From: Galbula dea
Taxonomy: Eukaryota; Chordata; Aves; Piciformes; Galbulidae
Assembly (NCBI GenBank): GCA_013399015.1
Contig: VWZX01002400.1
Location: 798,974 to 862,973 of the forward strand
Length of the DNA stretch: 64,000 nt
Reading direction: 5' to 3'
Part shown: positions 23,227-35,000 of the stretch, piece after piece
How the letters are laid out: each line of letters starts with the position of its first letter
Numbering within the stretch: the first letter of the stretch is position 1
Made by a program: the position numbers and the translations under genes
Notes under the pieces: model-generated
Told to the model about the DNA's origin: nothing
The model's input: the letters and a program-made list of their open reading frames with translations, nothing else
The model's database searches: none

Positions 23227-23412
23227 TGAATCCCAGACTGTTAGGGGCTGGAAGGGACCTCTGGGAATCATCCAGTGCAAGCCCCCTGCTCCAGCAGGGT
23301 TACCCACAGCAGCTTGCCCAGTATCACCTCCAGCTGCCTTGGAATCTCTCCCCAGCAGGAGACTCCACAACCTCTCTGGGCAGCCTGGGCCAGGGCTCCA
23401 ACACCCTCAAAA
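23227..23412 (-). mobile_element. CR1 LINE 3' end, type C, short
   Basis: The reversed type C tail runs from the terminal GAATCCCAGACT side through CTCCAGCAGG (hairpin arm) to CAGCCTGGGCCAGGGCTCCA. The minus frame gives VLEPWPRLPREVVESPAGER. Only the last 190 bp or so of the element are present. Confidence 0.85.
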
Positions 23413-25129
23413 TAGTCTCCAATGTTGAGTGGACTTCAGGGATGAATCTGCAGCAGCTACTCTGTCGTTCATGGCTCATGGAGGCTGTGTGCACATCTGA
23501 AGACTCACTCAAAGAACATGACAACTTAAGCATGGTTTATCAAAGTCAGCTAGGAGCGAGCAAGATGAGTCACTGATCTTGTTTGCAGAAGGCAAACAAT
23601 CTGTGGGGATGTTTTAAAACTTTATTGACTTTTGAAATGAACTTAGTGTCATATAGGTGGTGGAGTTGCAGCTTCCAGCTTCAACTTCATTGCCAAGGCA
23701 GTGCTGAGAGGACTTGCAGGATTGTCCATTTGAATGGCTGTGAAAATGGGATACTGAACTGGAGCCCTGAAACATTGGAATAGCCCTTTCATTGGAGGCA
23801 CAGCAAGCTTCACCACAGCTGGGAGAGGCTTGCATGGTACAGGATATTAGGTCAAGTACCATCTTGATACCCTGGGGTTACAGAAATCTCTGTGGAGCAG
23901 TGAGGTGGAAACCTTTCTCTCCTCTGCACCACCTCGAGTCTGAGTTGCTCCTGGTGAGCTGAAGAGAGAGTTCAGAAGAGTATCTGCATTTCAGTCAGGT
24001 GCTCAGTGAAAAAGGGCAGGGCAACACATGAAGCTTGAAAACTGCTGGATGGATGCTGTCTCTTGTGCTAAAAATAAACTGAAAGCACTGCTCAGGGCAA
24101 AGCAGGACTTGGGAGAGTAGATCTGCTGAGATTTCTGGAGTTAGGGGTTATGAGTGGATGGAATCCACTTTTCATAAAGAGAAGATTCCTCCTTTCCAGG
24201 TTATGTAAAGCATCCTGCTCGTGTCAGCAAGTATTGCTTCTGCTGTGCAACCCTTCAGGAAAAGGCAGATAATTTTAGCAAAATTTATCATTTAATCAGC
24301 CATAACTGCCTAGTGTAGCACTGGCTGTGCATCACCCACTCAGAATTTGTGAGGCAGCTAAAAAGCACTGAAGGAGAGGCAAGGATGTGTGATGTGACAC
24401 TGACAATGCACAAAGCTTGTGTGCTCTTCAGAGTAACTCATCTTTCCAGGGTAGAAGCTATTTGTCTTGGACAAGCACGTTGCTGCTTGATAAATAACTT
24501 GGGTTTGTGAAACTGCTACCAAAGCCACATTAAATGATGTGTGAAACAACTGAAGGTTAGTGCTTTTCCAGCTGCTTGAACACCAAACCTGTTTCTCTTA
24601 AACTGAACAGGTCACTTCTGAAACCATGAGAGCTCAGGGGAGGTTTTCAGTGTCCACAGCAAGTCCTTTGCACCTTGTGCCTCCTGAGAAATCCTGACTT
24701 AAGCTGTTTTGTAGAGTCTGTGTTTTATTAGCCAAGTATATGAGCTTAGCTAAATGTTATCTTAAAAGGCAAAATCCCAAAATAATCAAGTTTTAGGATA
24801 TGGTTGGGATAGGGAATAGAGCCATGGCAGCAATGCTTAATCTTGTGGGTTATTAGCAGAGGAAAAACCTTTGCAAGCTAAAGTTGTTCCAACAGAATTT
24901 CCTCATATGGTAAATCTTTATGTTGGTATCTGACTAGCTGACATCTGGGAGTAAACACAAATGAAAGTGCAGTTCAACTCTTGAATTACTATTTTTGGTC
25001 CTTATTGCTGTAGTTGAGGAGAGAAGTTGCTCTCTTTGGGAAAGGGATGCTGCTGCTTCTGCAGTTGTCAGCTACACATTCCACTGTGTTGGCTTCCACC
25101 TGGGAAGGATAGGTGATGAACTTGGGGAG

Positions 25130-25891
25130 GTCCTGCATGGTCCTGCAGCACTTCCCAGGGCTGTGTACTTGTCCAGTTTGGCTTTGGGAAGGTGGATGCT
25201 GCTGGGGAGCAGTCCTGCAGAAAGGGATCTGGGAGTTCCACTTGGTGGCAAGTTGAAGATGAGCCAACAGTGTGTCTTGACAGCCAAGAGAACCAACCCT
25301 GTCCTGGGGTGCATCAAGCACTGCATTGTTAGCAGGTCAAAGGAAGGCATTGTCCTGCTCTGCTCTCTGCTGGGGTGGCCTCACCTTGAGCACTGGGTGC
25401 AGTTCTGGGTGCCACAATATCAAGAGGACAGAGCTATCAGAGAGTGTCCAAAGGAGGTCATGAAGATGGGGAAGGGTCTAGAGGAGGAGCTGTGTGAGGA
25501 GCAGCTGAGATCACTTGGTTTGCTCAGCCTGGGGAAGAGGAGACTGAGGGGAGACCTCATCATGGTCTACAGCTTTCTGAAAAGGGGAAGCAGAGGAGCA
25601 GGAGTTGACCTCATCTCTCTAGTGACAGGACCTGAGGGAACAGCATGAAGCTGTGCCAGGGGAGGGTTAGGTTAGCTATTAGAAAAAAGCTCTTCCCCCA
25701 GAGGGTGGTGGAGCACTGGAACAGGCTCCCTAGGGCAGCAGTCACAGCACCAAGCCTGACAGAATTCCAGAAGCATTTGGATAAGGCCCTGAGGCACATG
25801 GTGTAATTTTTGGGGTTGTCCTGTGCAGAGAAGGAGTTGGACTCCATGATCCTTGTGGGTCCTTTCCAGCTCAGGGGATTCCATGACTCTG
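25130..25891 (+). mobile_element. CR1 LINE 3' fragment, type A, long
   Basis: One open plus frame covers much of it. It reads AERDLGVPLGGKLKMSQQCV, then LGCIKHCIVSRSKEGIVLLC, then GWPHLEHWVQFWVPQYQED, KGLEEELCEEQLRSLGLLSL and GKRRLRGDL. These are the ordered blocks of the CR1 ORF2 C-terminal region. A frame change leads into the HWNRLP block. It ends GATTCCATGACTCTG. It is a sense insertion in CAPZB intron 1. Confidence 0.92.
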
Positions 25892-28800
25892 AAGACTGGG
25901 ATGGGGAATGCTGTTGCCACCATTTATTCTGCTGCCTTTTAGAGGGGTGTCTGGTCAAGCCCAAACAGCTCCTTACTCTGCTAAGTAAACTTTCAGAAAG
26001 GTGTTTTGTTTTGTTGGGATTATTTTTCCCCTTTGAGCTGGTATGCCTTGTAGTAGTGCCACCTCAAGCTGAAATGCCACTTGGTCAGGTCTAGGTCACA
26101 GGAACCCCAAATTATTCAGCTCAAGTAAGCTACAACACCTTAATATTCTCCAAGTGCACTACAAGATCCAGTCACAGTTCTTAGCCAGGTATTCACCCCC
26201 AGTATGTGGCCAATTCTCCCCAGTAACCTCAACATGACCCCTTCATTCATGGACTGTTTCAGAAGGCATTAAACACAAGCTGAAGAAAACAATCCAGTTT
26301 ATATTCCAGCTACAAGTGGCCACACCTGCACTGCATTGCTCTGAATTCTTGATCTTTATGTTCTTTATGAAGCTTTTTAATTAACACAACCTAGCAGCAA
26401 CCAAACCTTGGGCTAGAGTCCAGCTAGAGAGAGCAGGAACCTTAGGAAAGGATTATGTCCTTGGGATGTATTAACTGCTGCTTCACACCACACAGGTTTC
26501 ATCCAGAAAAGAAATTCCAAGTTGAAGTCTCCTATTTTTAACTGATTTTTCCCCCCACCCTTCTGCCTGGAAGTAGCAAAGGATTAGGAAGAGTTGAAGC
26601 ACACATATGTGTGCTAAAGAGAGACAGAAAGATTTTGTTGAGGCTTTTTAAACTCTTCAGGACTCCCAGTGTAAAGCAGTGGGAAAGTGGGAATTTTATT
26701 GAGTGTCTTAATAAAAATAGGCATAAGAACACAAGATCAACCTCATTTGGAGTCCTCTACTTCTGCAGTCATGTCCTTTGCCTGATAAAAAGTCCTTAAG
26801 CATTAGGGATGAAAACCAGAGGGCTTAGCATAGCCCTAAACTCCAGTTTATGCTGCCTGGTCCAGGTACCTTTCAGGTTTTCATGCTTCTCCAGTAGAAC
26901 TGTTCCCTCTTCAGCAGACACTGAAACATACTCAGTTGTACCTTCTGTCCCAAAGCAGGCTGGGGGGGAGCTTCCAAACAGGTTTTTGGGAAGCCTGTGC
27001 TCTTGCCTGGCTGGTAGATGAGATGTTTGCTTTTGAAACTTCCTTTGTGGAGCACGATGGTGGCTGCTGGTTGAGCAACTTTCAAAGACATTTCCCAGTT
27101 AGTTGGGCCAAGAGGGTTTATTTTAGGAAGGCAATGCAGTGCATTGAGAAAGGTGCTTTGCAGGCTTCCTGATGAAAATGCTGTAATTTTCCAGGATGGG
27201 TGCTGCCTGGGAATGCCCAAAGCAGTGGCAATCCTATTGTTTTTCTGGCTTTTTAGATACAATGAAGTTTTGAGTGAGGAATCAAAAGCAGGATCCATTT
27301 CTTATTTGTGCCCCAAATAGGCTTCTTTTTAGAATGACTTCAGTGGCATTGGATAATACCTTGTGCTGTGTTTCTTAGGGTAGTGGCCTGAGCCTTGGCA
27401 GCAATCAGGAAGATTAATTTTCTTGTATTACCTGATGCTGTTCTTTTGCCCTACCTTCTTTTCTAGGGTTAGAAGGAAAACCTGCAGTGTGCTTTGAGCT
27501 TGTGCTCTTTGTGCTGCAGCCTCCAAGTTGGGCTGAAGAATTACAGAATGTATTTACCCATGCTTGGCTTACCTGACTGCCCTTCTCCTAAATTACCTAC
27601 TTGCTTCCTGCTCCATGCAAATTAAACCTTCCTAGTTTCTATTTCATCAGCCTGTGTTATTTTTCAGTGCAGGGTTGGCTTAGGAGCCCTGACTCTCAGT
27701 TTAAGCCCCTGAGACGTTGCCTGAAGTGTTTGCAGCCGTGCTGCAGAGCATGTCCTTGCTGGTGCTGTTTCTCTCTGTATGAAGAGGATGTCCTCCGTGG
27801 CTTTTTGTGAAGCTGAGTTCTTTCTTGGTGCATTGACTTGGAATTTCAATCACGTCCTTGTTGCAAAGTGGGAGGGTCACCAGCCTGGGTGAAAGCAGAA
27901 CCCAGGATGTAACCATTTTAGCAACATCAGCTGAAACAAGACTGAAACCAGCGCTGAAGTAAGAGGATTTTGAGCAGGAGGAAAAAGGGTTGAGACTGCA
28001 CTGAAAGCATAAGCTTAGTGGTTGCCTTAAGCCATCAATCAGAGGCACCATAAATAAAATACTCTTTATTCTCTGGGGGAATTTTGTTTGCATTTCTTCA
28101 GGTGATACTTTTCCATCTTTTCCATTAGACAAACTGCTGAGTTTGACAGTAATGTCCTGTTACCTGCCTCCCCCAGTTATTTTTGCTTTGGTAAATATCA
28201 GGTTTTAAAAAAAGCTTGCTGCTAGCAAAGGTGATGGGTGCCTGGCTGAGAGCCTGCACTTGCAATTTGAGAAGGGCTCAAGAAAGAAGAGAGGACTCTT
28301 TTGGTGGCTTAATTCAAAGGAGGAGAGAGCCATGAAATGGAGGAATGAGGTAAAATATCACCTGCATTGTGCTGACTGCAGCAGTTAGTAGCTGTATTTA
28401 TCCACTGAGTCTTGTCACTGGGCAAATCTGGGGTCACCAGGGAGAGTTTTGGATGTGACACTAAGCACAGGGATGATCTTGGCTCAGTATGGACTAGATG
28501 ATCAAGTAGTGCTTTTACATAGCCATTAGTACAGGCAGAGCTACTTCAGAGCTTGACAAGGTGAAAACTGACCCAAAAGAGTAAATATTGACTTTGTATT
28601 CAATTGAAGGAGAAATCTGACATGGGTTGGAACTGGCATGTGTGTGTTATGTGATGCTCAAAGTGTCTCCACAGCTTAACTGTGTCCAGAGTTTTGCAGA
28701 ACTTACAGATGTTGTTAGATCCCACACTGTCTGTCTGCAGGTTTGGCTTGAGGGTAGGTCAGAAGTGGCAAAGAAAGCATCAAAAGAGGGAAAGAATAGG

Positions 28801-29232
28801 CAAGTTGGGAATTATGGCCAGGAAAGGGGTTCTGGAGAGCACCAATATCCTGTTAGGTGGAGATGTAGTATTCTTATGGCCTCTATATATAGACAAACCC
28901 TTTAGCTTCCTAGTTTCAAACTTGAAATCCTTAGCACTGGATCCCTTGGACAGCCCTGAATTGTCTTGCAGTGTGGTCTAGCAAGGTAGGTCTTGCTAGA
29001 CACATGCAAAAGGCATATTAACCTACTTGCTTGACCATTTAGGCTGTTGGAGAGCATTCAGGACTGAGGGCTAATTAGATAACCTCTCTGTCTCCTCTCT
29101 GCCTTGCCTGGCATCTGATTACTTGCCAGAGTTATCTCATGAATTTACAACCCTGGTTACTAGACTTCAGGACGCTGGAAAGTGCTGAGTGTGTACTTTA
29201 AACTGAGCAGCTGTGAGTAGGGTGGCAGCTTA

Positions 29233-29332
29233 TCCAGGGTGACAGGGAGTTACCCAGGGTATTGGGGGCTCACCCAGGGTGACAGGGAGTTACCCAGGGT
29301 ATTGGGAGCTCACTTGGGGTGTCAGGGGCTCC
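29233..29332 (+). repeat. 20-bp tandem array, five units in alternating pairs
   Basis: Five consecutive 20-bp monomers. Units 1 and 3 are essentially CCCAGGGTGACAGGGAGTTA, units 2 and 4 CCCAGGGTATTGGGGGCTCA, and unit 5 is a diverged version (CTTGGGGTGTCAGGGGCTCC). The pattern implies an old 20-bp duplication followed by duplication of the 40-bp pair. Confidence 0.9.
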
Positions 29333-29577
29333 CAGAGGTGAGTTACAGAGGAGTTTTTTACAAAAGGGCTGACAAGGTCAGGAGGAAAATCCTGTGAACA
29401 ATATCCTGTTGCATGGGCTTTTGTTTGGTGTGAGTCAGTGTGAGCAACCTCTGGAGGAAGGAGTGTGGTTAGGAGGTCACTTCACAGTTTTTACAAAGCA
29501 ACAGTTACTTCAGTGCACAACACCTTCCTATGTGCCAAAGTATTTGTGAAGCTGCAGAAAATGATTGAGCTAGAGAG

Positions 29578-30039
29578 TACTGTGCCTGGTTCTGGGCTCC
29601 CCAATTCCAGAGAGACAAGGAACTACTGGAGAGACTCCAGCAGAGGCTCCCAAGGTGCTGAGGGCACTGCAGCATCTCTGGCAGGAGGAAGGGCTGAAGA
29701 AGAGCAGCCCCAGAGGGGAGCTGCTCAGTGCTGAGCAAGAGCTGAAGGCTGGGGGCAAGAGGCTGGGGCCAGACTCTGCTGCGTGGTGGCCAGGGCCAGG
29801 CCAAGGGGCACTGGGCAACAACTGGAAGCCAGGAGGAGAAGCTTGTTTGGTGTGAGGGTGTTGGAGCCCTGTCCCAGGCTGCCCAGACAGGCTGTGGAGT
29901 CTCCTTGTATGGAGAGGTTGCCAAGGCAGCTGGAGGTGATGCTGGGCAAGCTGCTGTGGGTGACCCTGCAGGAGCAGGGGGTTGGACTGGCTGATCCCCA
30001 GAGGTCCCTTCCAGCCCACAGCAGGCTGGGATTCTGTGA
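29578..30039 (+). mobile_element. CR1 LINE 3' fragment, type C
   Basis: Contains the type C blocks EELQ-like, KKSSPRGELLSAEQELKAGG, RRRSLFGVRVLEPCPRLPRQ, AVESPCMERLPRQLEVMLGK and LLWVTLQEQG. It carries the 3' tail with CCCCAGAGGTCCCTTCC and ends GGGATTCTGTGAA. It is near-identical over long stretches to the copies at 17.2, 49.3 and 53.5 kb. Sense orientation in CAPZB intron 1. Confidence 0.92.
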
Positions 30040-30908
30040 AACTATCACAAGGAAATATTGAGAGGCATCTGATGGTACTAGGTGCACCAAGTAATCTTGC
30101 ATGGTTACCCTGTCAGTAGATCTGTCCATGTCTGGATGTCTGTCCCCTTTGGGGTACACGTGTACTTGTGCTCAAGCCAACATCTGTTCTGGTCCTGAGC
30201 AGGCAGATGTTACAACCTTCCTTAGGAAGGCTCTGCAACACTGGGATGAGTTCTCCCATCTCAGTGCTGGGACAGGGCTTTTGTTTAGCTAAGGTTTCCT
30301 ATCTGTACATCTGTCTTCTAAAGAAAATGTTATTTGGTGTTAAATCCAGACTTAAAATGGGAGAAAACCATTAAAGAGAAACATTAAGCTAATTAAATCT
30401 CTTCATGCTAATTGGAATAGGTGGTCAGTTAGTGATGCTGGTTTGCAATCCCTGCAGTGTTTCTGTGTGGCTGCTTCACTGCTGTCCCCATTTTCCTCTT
30501 TCATGTGGGGCTAATAGATTGCATCTCCACTTGATGCTGTGATTTGTTGGGAAATGACTTTTTGCAAACTTTATGCTTCAGAGGAATTTTTGGCACAAGA
30601 TGAAAGCTAGTAAATTACATTGTCATGTTCAATGACAAGTTTAATAAATAAAATACTGTTTCTGCTACCCAGAAGACAAACACTGGTGCAGAAATCATTA
30701 GTGATGGTGGCAAAAGGTCAAGATGAATAGCCTGTTCCCAGAAAACCTTGGTGCTGCTCCATCCTGCTCTTCTGTTGGCATGTGGTGCCTCTTATTTTTT
30801 GATGGAGACTTTTATTGGGCTTCATATCAAATAAACCAATAAATATTAAATTAGTTTTGAAAGTAGATGCAGGTTTCTACCAGCTTGAAAGTGTGTAGTC
30901 ACTGCAGT

Positions 30909-30955
30909 GGAACTTCTGAAGGTCTCTTCCAACCCAAACCACTCTGTGATTCTGG
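30909..30955 (+). mobile_element. CR1 LINE 3' tail remnant
   Basis: Only the last 45 bases or so of a CR1 remain: GAAGGTCTCTTCCAACCCAA, then CCACTCTGTGATTCTGG. A second, longer CR1 fragment starts almost immediately downstream. Confidence 0.7.
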
Positions 30956-30959
30956 AATC

Positions 30960-31233
30960 TTTTTAGCAGGGCCTGTTGGGACAGGACAAGGGGGGATGGT
31001 TTGAAACTAAAAGAGGAGATTCAGACTAGACAAAAGGAAGAAATGTTGTTACACTGAGGGTGGTGAGAGCCTGGCCCAGGCTGCCCAGAGAGGTGGGAGA
31101 TGTCACATCCCTGGAACCATTCCAGGTCAGGTTGTTTGGGGCTCTGAGCAACCTGCTCTAGTTGCACATGTCCCTGCTGACTGCAGGGTGTTGGGCCTGG
31201 AAAGGTCCCTTCCAAGCCAAACCCTTCCATGAA
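30960..31233 (+). mobile_element. CR1 LINE 3' fragment, type E
   Basis: Encodes, with stops, the CR1 ORF2 end seen as GGWFETKRGD, then RVVRAWPRLPREVGDVTSLE and FQVRLFGALSNLL, followed by a tail with GGTCCCTTCCAAGCCAAACC. The octamer tail is degenerate (CCATGAAAG). Confidence 0.82.
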
Positions 31234-31540
31234 AGAAATCCTTATTTATGGGATTATTTATTATTTCTTTTTATCCTTATTTATGGGAAGGAGGTGCCAA
31301 GCAAGTGTGGGTTGTTTCCTCTGTGTACTCTACTACCTTTGTAGGTGTGCTAACAGGAACTGAAATGCATCTAGTTGAAAAAGAGCTCTGAAGCTGCAGG
31401 ATGTGCTCCAGGAGATGCTGCATTCTTCCTGCTAAAGCATAGAGTGCTCTGCAGTCAAATGGCCTGCTCCAGGCTGTCAGGGCTCGTTAGTTTTTTCTTG
31501 ATAGGTGCTAAACATCTTGACAAATAGTCAATGTACAATC

Positions 31541-31588
31541 CACAATCATGCCTTGAGTAGAAGTGTTATATTTGGTTTGCTGTTTGGT
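31541..31588 (+). repeat. 48-bp dispersed direct repeat, copy 1
   Basis: Begins CACAATCATGCCTTGAGTAG and ends GCTGTTTGGT. It matches 33861-33908 at 44 of 48 positions in the same orientation, 2.3 kb apart. I do not recognise the family. It is not part of any CR1 tail seen here. Confidence 0.75.
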
Positions 31589-33860
31589 CCATGAACTTGA
31601 GCTTCTGAATGAAGTAATGCAGGCAGTTCTGGTTTATTTAGAGACTAAGATGTGGAGGTGCCTTCACTGTATTATAACTGACTTGATAATTGTTTCTAGA
31701 GTTGAGCTGGGATGTTGGGTAATGTCCCATGAAGAGAGCAGTGGTGAGGAGGTAAGAATCATGAGGCAAAGTCAAAGACAGTGTATGATTGAAAGGATGC
31801 TTGGAAGGTAAAGCAGCAGCCAAGGATGTGACAAAACACTGGTTGCAAGCTTTGAGGTGCACATGGAGCATGAATGGAGGAGGTGAACTCTTTGGTAGCT
31901 GGAAGCCCTTTGCCACTCTTTAAAGTGTCTAGGACTTGCCATAGTTGTGCTGTCAGCCTGGCATGGTGAGACATATCCAATGTCATCAGCATGCTGGTGG
32001 CAATGAAACTTAAGCTGCCTCATTTGCTCTCCTCTCCATCCCATAGATTATTTTAGTTCCTCCACATGAATCTTTGGAGCAGATGTTTAAATTGCTCTTT
32101 CCTGTAGAACTTCTTTAAAGAAGAGATCCCTCCTGAGCCCTGCTCTTTCTGAAGTTAGTGTCTGTTAAATTTCTGGACCAATGTAGAACACAAAGCTACT
32201 CAGTGGTTCTGAGGTTTAGAGTAGACCTCTCTTGTTTCTGACAAGCATGCAACGTGTTTGTCAGTGTGTACAACAACTAGACTGACTTTAGGAAAGCAAT
32301 AAGAAGTCAGTTATTAATTGGGGCTGGGACTTCTCCTCCATAGTGTGCTCAGCTGGTTGAAGAGTTAGAGCAGAGTAAAGGAAAGAATGTTCTGCAGGAG
32401 AACCCCTCGAGAAGGATTCACTGACTCAGAAACTGACCTGACTTGTGACTTCCTGATTGCAGGGGAGCTGTGGGAGAGCAAGTAGAGCAGCTTCTGCTAA
32501 AAGCTTGGGATCCATCACCTCTTGCTTTTATTTTAATCTTGAATCCTGCTCACTTGTAATTCCTGGCACAAGCACTTCCAGCAGTTGGTCTGTTTAATGT
32601 GACCACAGCAACTTGAGCTGAACATGTTAGTGAACATACAACATGGTCTGAGATGGTAAAAGCCACTGGATCATCTCCTAACCAGAGCAAACAAGGGTAG
32701 AAGTAGTTCAAGAGAAGGAGAATGCAGCCTGTATCTGAGTCATGTTCTGTTGGTAATCTTTGACCTGTTCTTTTATGGCCATGCACAGTGTAGTGTAGTG
32801 TCAGCTTTTATTACCCTGGGTTGTTTCTTACATCCCCTCTCACTGCTTCTCCCCCCAGGGCACCTTGCTGTCAGGGAGCTGTGATTTGGAAGTATGGAAC
32901 AAATGGGTTTAGACAGGATCTGCCAGAAGAGGCTTCATAGTCAAGGGAAAAATCCTGTAGAAAAACAGATTGCAAGGAAAGTGTGCAGCTGATGGAAACA
33001 TTATGAGTGCAGAACTTGTCTGGGATCCATAGATCATCCAGAGGTATTCCCTTTCCCATCTAACATCCTCAAAAGTGAATGCTGACAGCTGGGAAGGGAA
33101 TCCTGGGATTTAACAGACTCCTGTGCTTTTTGTTAACAGGGGTCATGATAATTCAACCCTTTGCTAAAGCTTCTAGCAGCAATATTGTCCTATTGTGTCA
33201 TTGGAAAAGGGAGGAGCCTTTGGAGCTCTGGAAGTTGGCAAGGATTAAAATGCCAAGCAGGAGATGGAAGCTGTGTATCTGCTGCAATTAAAAAAGAAAT
33301 GTAGTGTTTTAGTACCACAAAGCTGAAACATTAGTCAGACATTCCTGTTGGGAGAGCTGACAGGAAATAATATGATTTACAATCTGGGGTATGTCTGCAA
33401 CATAAAAGGAAGGGGAAAAAAGTCATTTGCTGGTTGGGTACTTCTGGCCCTGGATTAATTTAGGAAGATATTTAGCTTGTAAACTGCCCAGTGACCAAAG
33501 TGACTTGATGTGTGGGTTACTTCAAATTGCATAAGTTGAACAAATGTTCTATTTTTGGTGTCCCTTCAGGTTTTTAGCTTGTATTTTTGTTCTCTGAAAG
33601 TTGAGATGCCAGCCTGTACTTTGAATAGCTTTTCAGATGCCAGTCTGGAGCAAAACCTGTGTGCAAAGCAGCTGGAAGACCTTTATCTGCAGGCTCCTAA
33701 CAACTGGCATTTCAGGGCCAAACATGGGCAGCCCAGGGCAAGTAAGGAATGTTCTTACAACACATGTGTGGCTTTTTTACCTTAATCCTAACTACTGAAG
33801 TAAGTTTAAGGTTGCCCATTCCTGCTCAATTGACATCAGAGAGGGAAGGAGGGTAGGTAG

Positions 33861-33908
33861 CACAATCATGCCTTGAGTAGATGTGGTATGTTTGGTTTTC
33901 TGTTTGGT
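33861..33908 (+). repeat. 48-bp dispersed direct repeat, copy 2
   Basis: Second copy of the 48-bp repeat. The first 20 bases (CACAATCATGCCTTGAGTAG) are identical to copy 1, followed by four scattered substitutions. The sequence flanking the copies does not match, so this is a local duplication or two remnants of an unknown dispersed repeat. Confidence 0.75.
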
Positions 33909-34373
33909 GACCCAAGTGGCTCATTTCCCAGAAAGGGCTGAACCAGCAACACTGAACTGTCCCAGCTGGGTTCTCTTGGTTCAGGAGTCAGCTCAGAGTA
34001 GTGTTAGTACAGAAATACAATGGAGAAGTGAAACCAGCCTGGTTTTCTTTTCTTTGAAGAGACTGCCTAACTATTTGTTCTGGCCAGTAACATAGTCAAA
34101 TGAGCAGGAGCTATCAGAATAAACTCTGAAGACCAGGGTCTTTGGTAAATAGAAGCAAATTCCTGTTGGCTATAAGGCTGGGAGCTTTCACTGAGATCTT
34201 TTACCACCTTACAAGTGGAATTGCTTAGCCTTTGAGATGGGTAGAGCTGCAGGTTTGTGTCAGCTCTCTTAGAACCTGGAGTATAGGTGAAGTCTCCAGT
34301 AAGCAGCACCAGAGAGTTGTCCAAACTTGTGGCTGAAGCCTGTGAATTTCTTTAAGTGTGCACAGTGAAGTTG

Positions 34374-35000
34374 GAATCATTAAGGTTGGAAAAGGCCTCT
34401 GAGATCATTGAGTCCAAACATCAACCTAACACTGCCAAGTCACCACCAAACCATGGCCCTGAGTGCCATGTCTACATATTTTGAACACTTCCAGGGATGG
34501 TGACTCCACCACTGCCCTGGGCAGCCTGGGCCAGTGCTTAACTGCTCTTGAAGTGAAGAAAATGTTCCTCATGTCCAACCTAAATCTCTTCTAGTGCAAT
34601 TTGAGGCTGTTGCCTCTCATCCTGTTGTTTGTTCCTTGGGGGAAGAGAGCAGCCCCCATGCCACCTGGGCTCCAACCTCCTTTCAGGGAGCTGCAGAGAG
34701 TGAGAAGGTCTCCCCTGAGCCTCCTCTTCTCCAGGCTAAGCAAGCCCAGTTCCCTCAGCAGCTCCTCACAACACTTGTGCTCTAGACCCTTCACCAACCT
34801 CTGGAGCATTGCAGAGGATTGTGACACAAGTGTAGGACCCTGCACTTGGCCTTGTTGCACCTCATCTAATTGGCCACCAGCCCATGGATCCAGCCTGGCC
34901 AGATCCCTCTGAAGAGCATCCCTACCCTTCAGCAGATCAACACTTCCACCCAGCTTGGTGCCATCTGCAAACTTAGAGGCTTTTCTTGCCCCCCTTGTTC
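34374..35000 (-). mobile_element. CR1 LINE fragment with RT-region remnant, type B
   Basis: The minus strand begins near 35000 with SKFADGTKLGGSVDLLKGRD and ALQRDLARLDPWAGGQ, the region around the RT catalytic box. The usual FADD reads FADG, losing the second aspartate. After an internal deletion it continues LVKGLEHKCCEELLRELGLL and SLEKRRLRGDL and ends at the reversed tail GAATCATTAAGGTTGG on the plus strand. The copy is inactive. Confidence 0.9.

Noticed and set aside
24995..25648. 217-codon frame as a host gene
   Set aside because: Most of it reads as CR1 ORF2 C-terminal region (SLGKRRLRGDL, HLEHWVQFWVPQY); the beginning is a chance extension.
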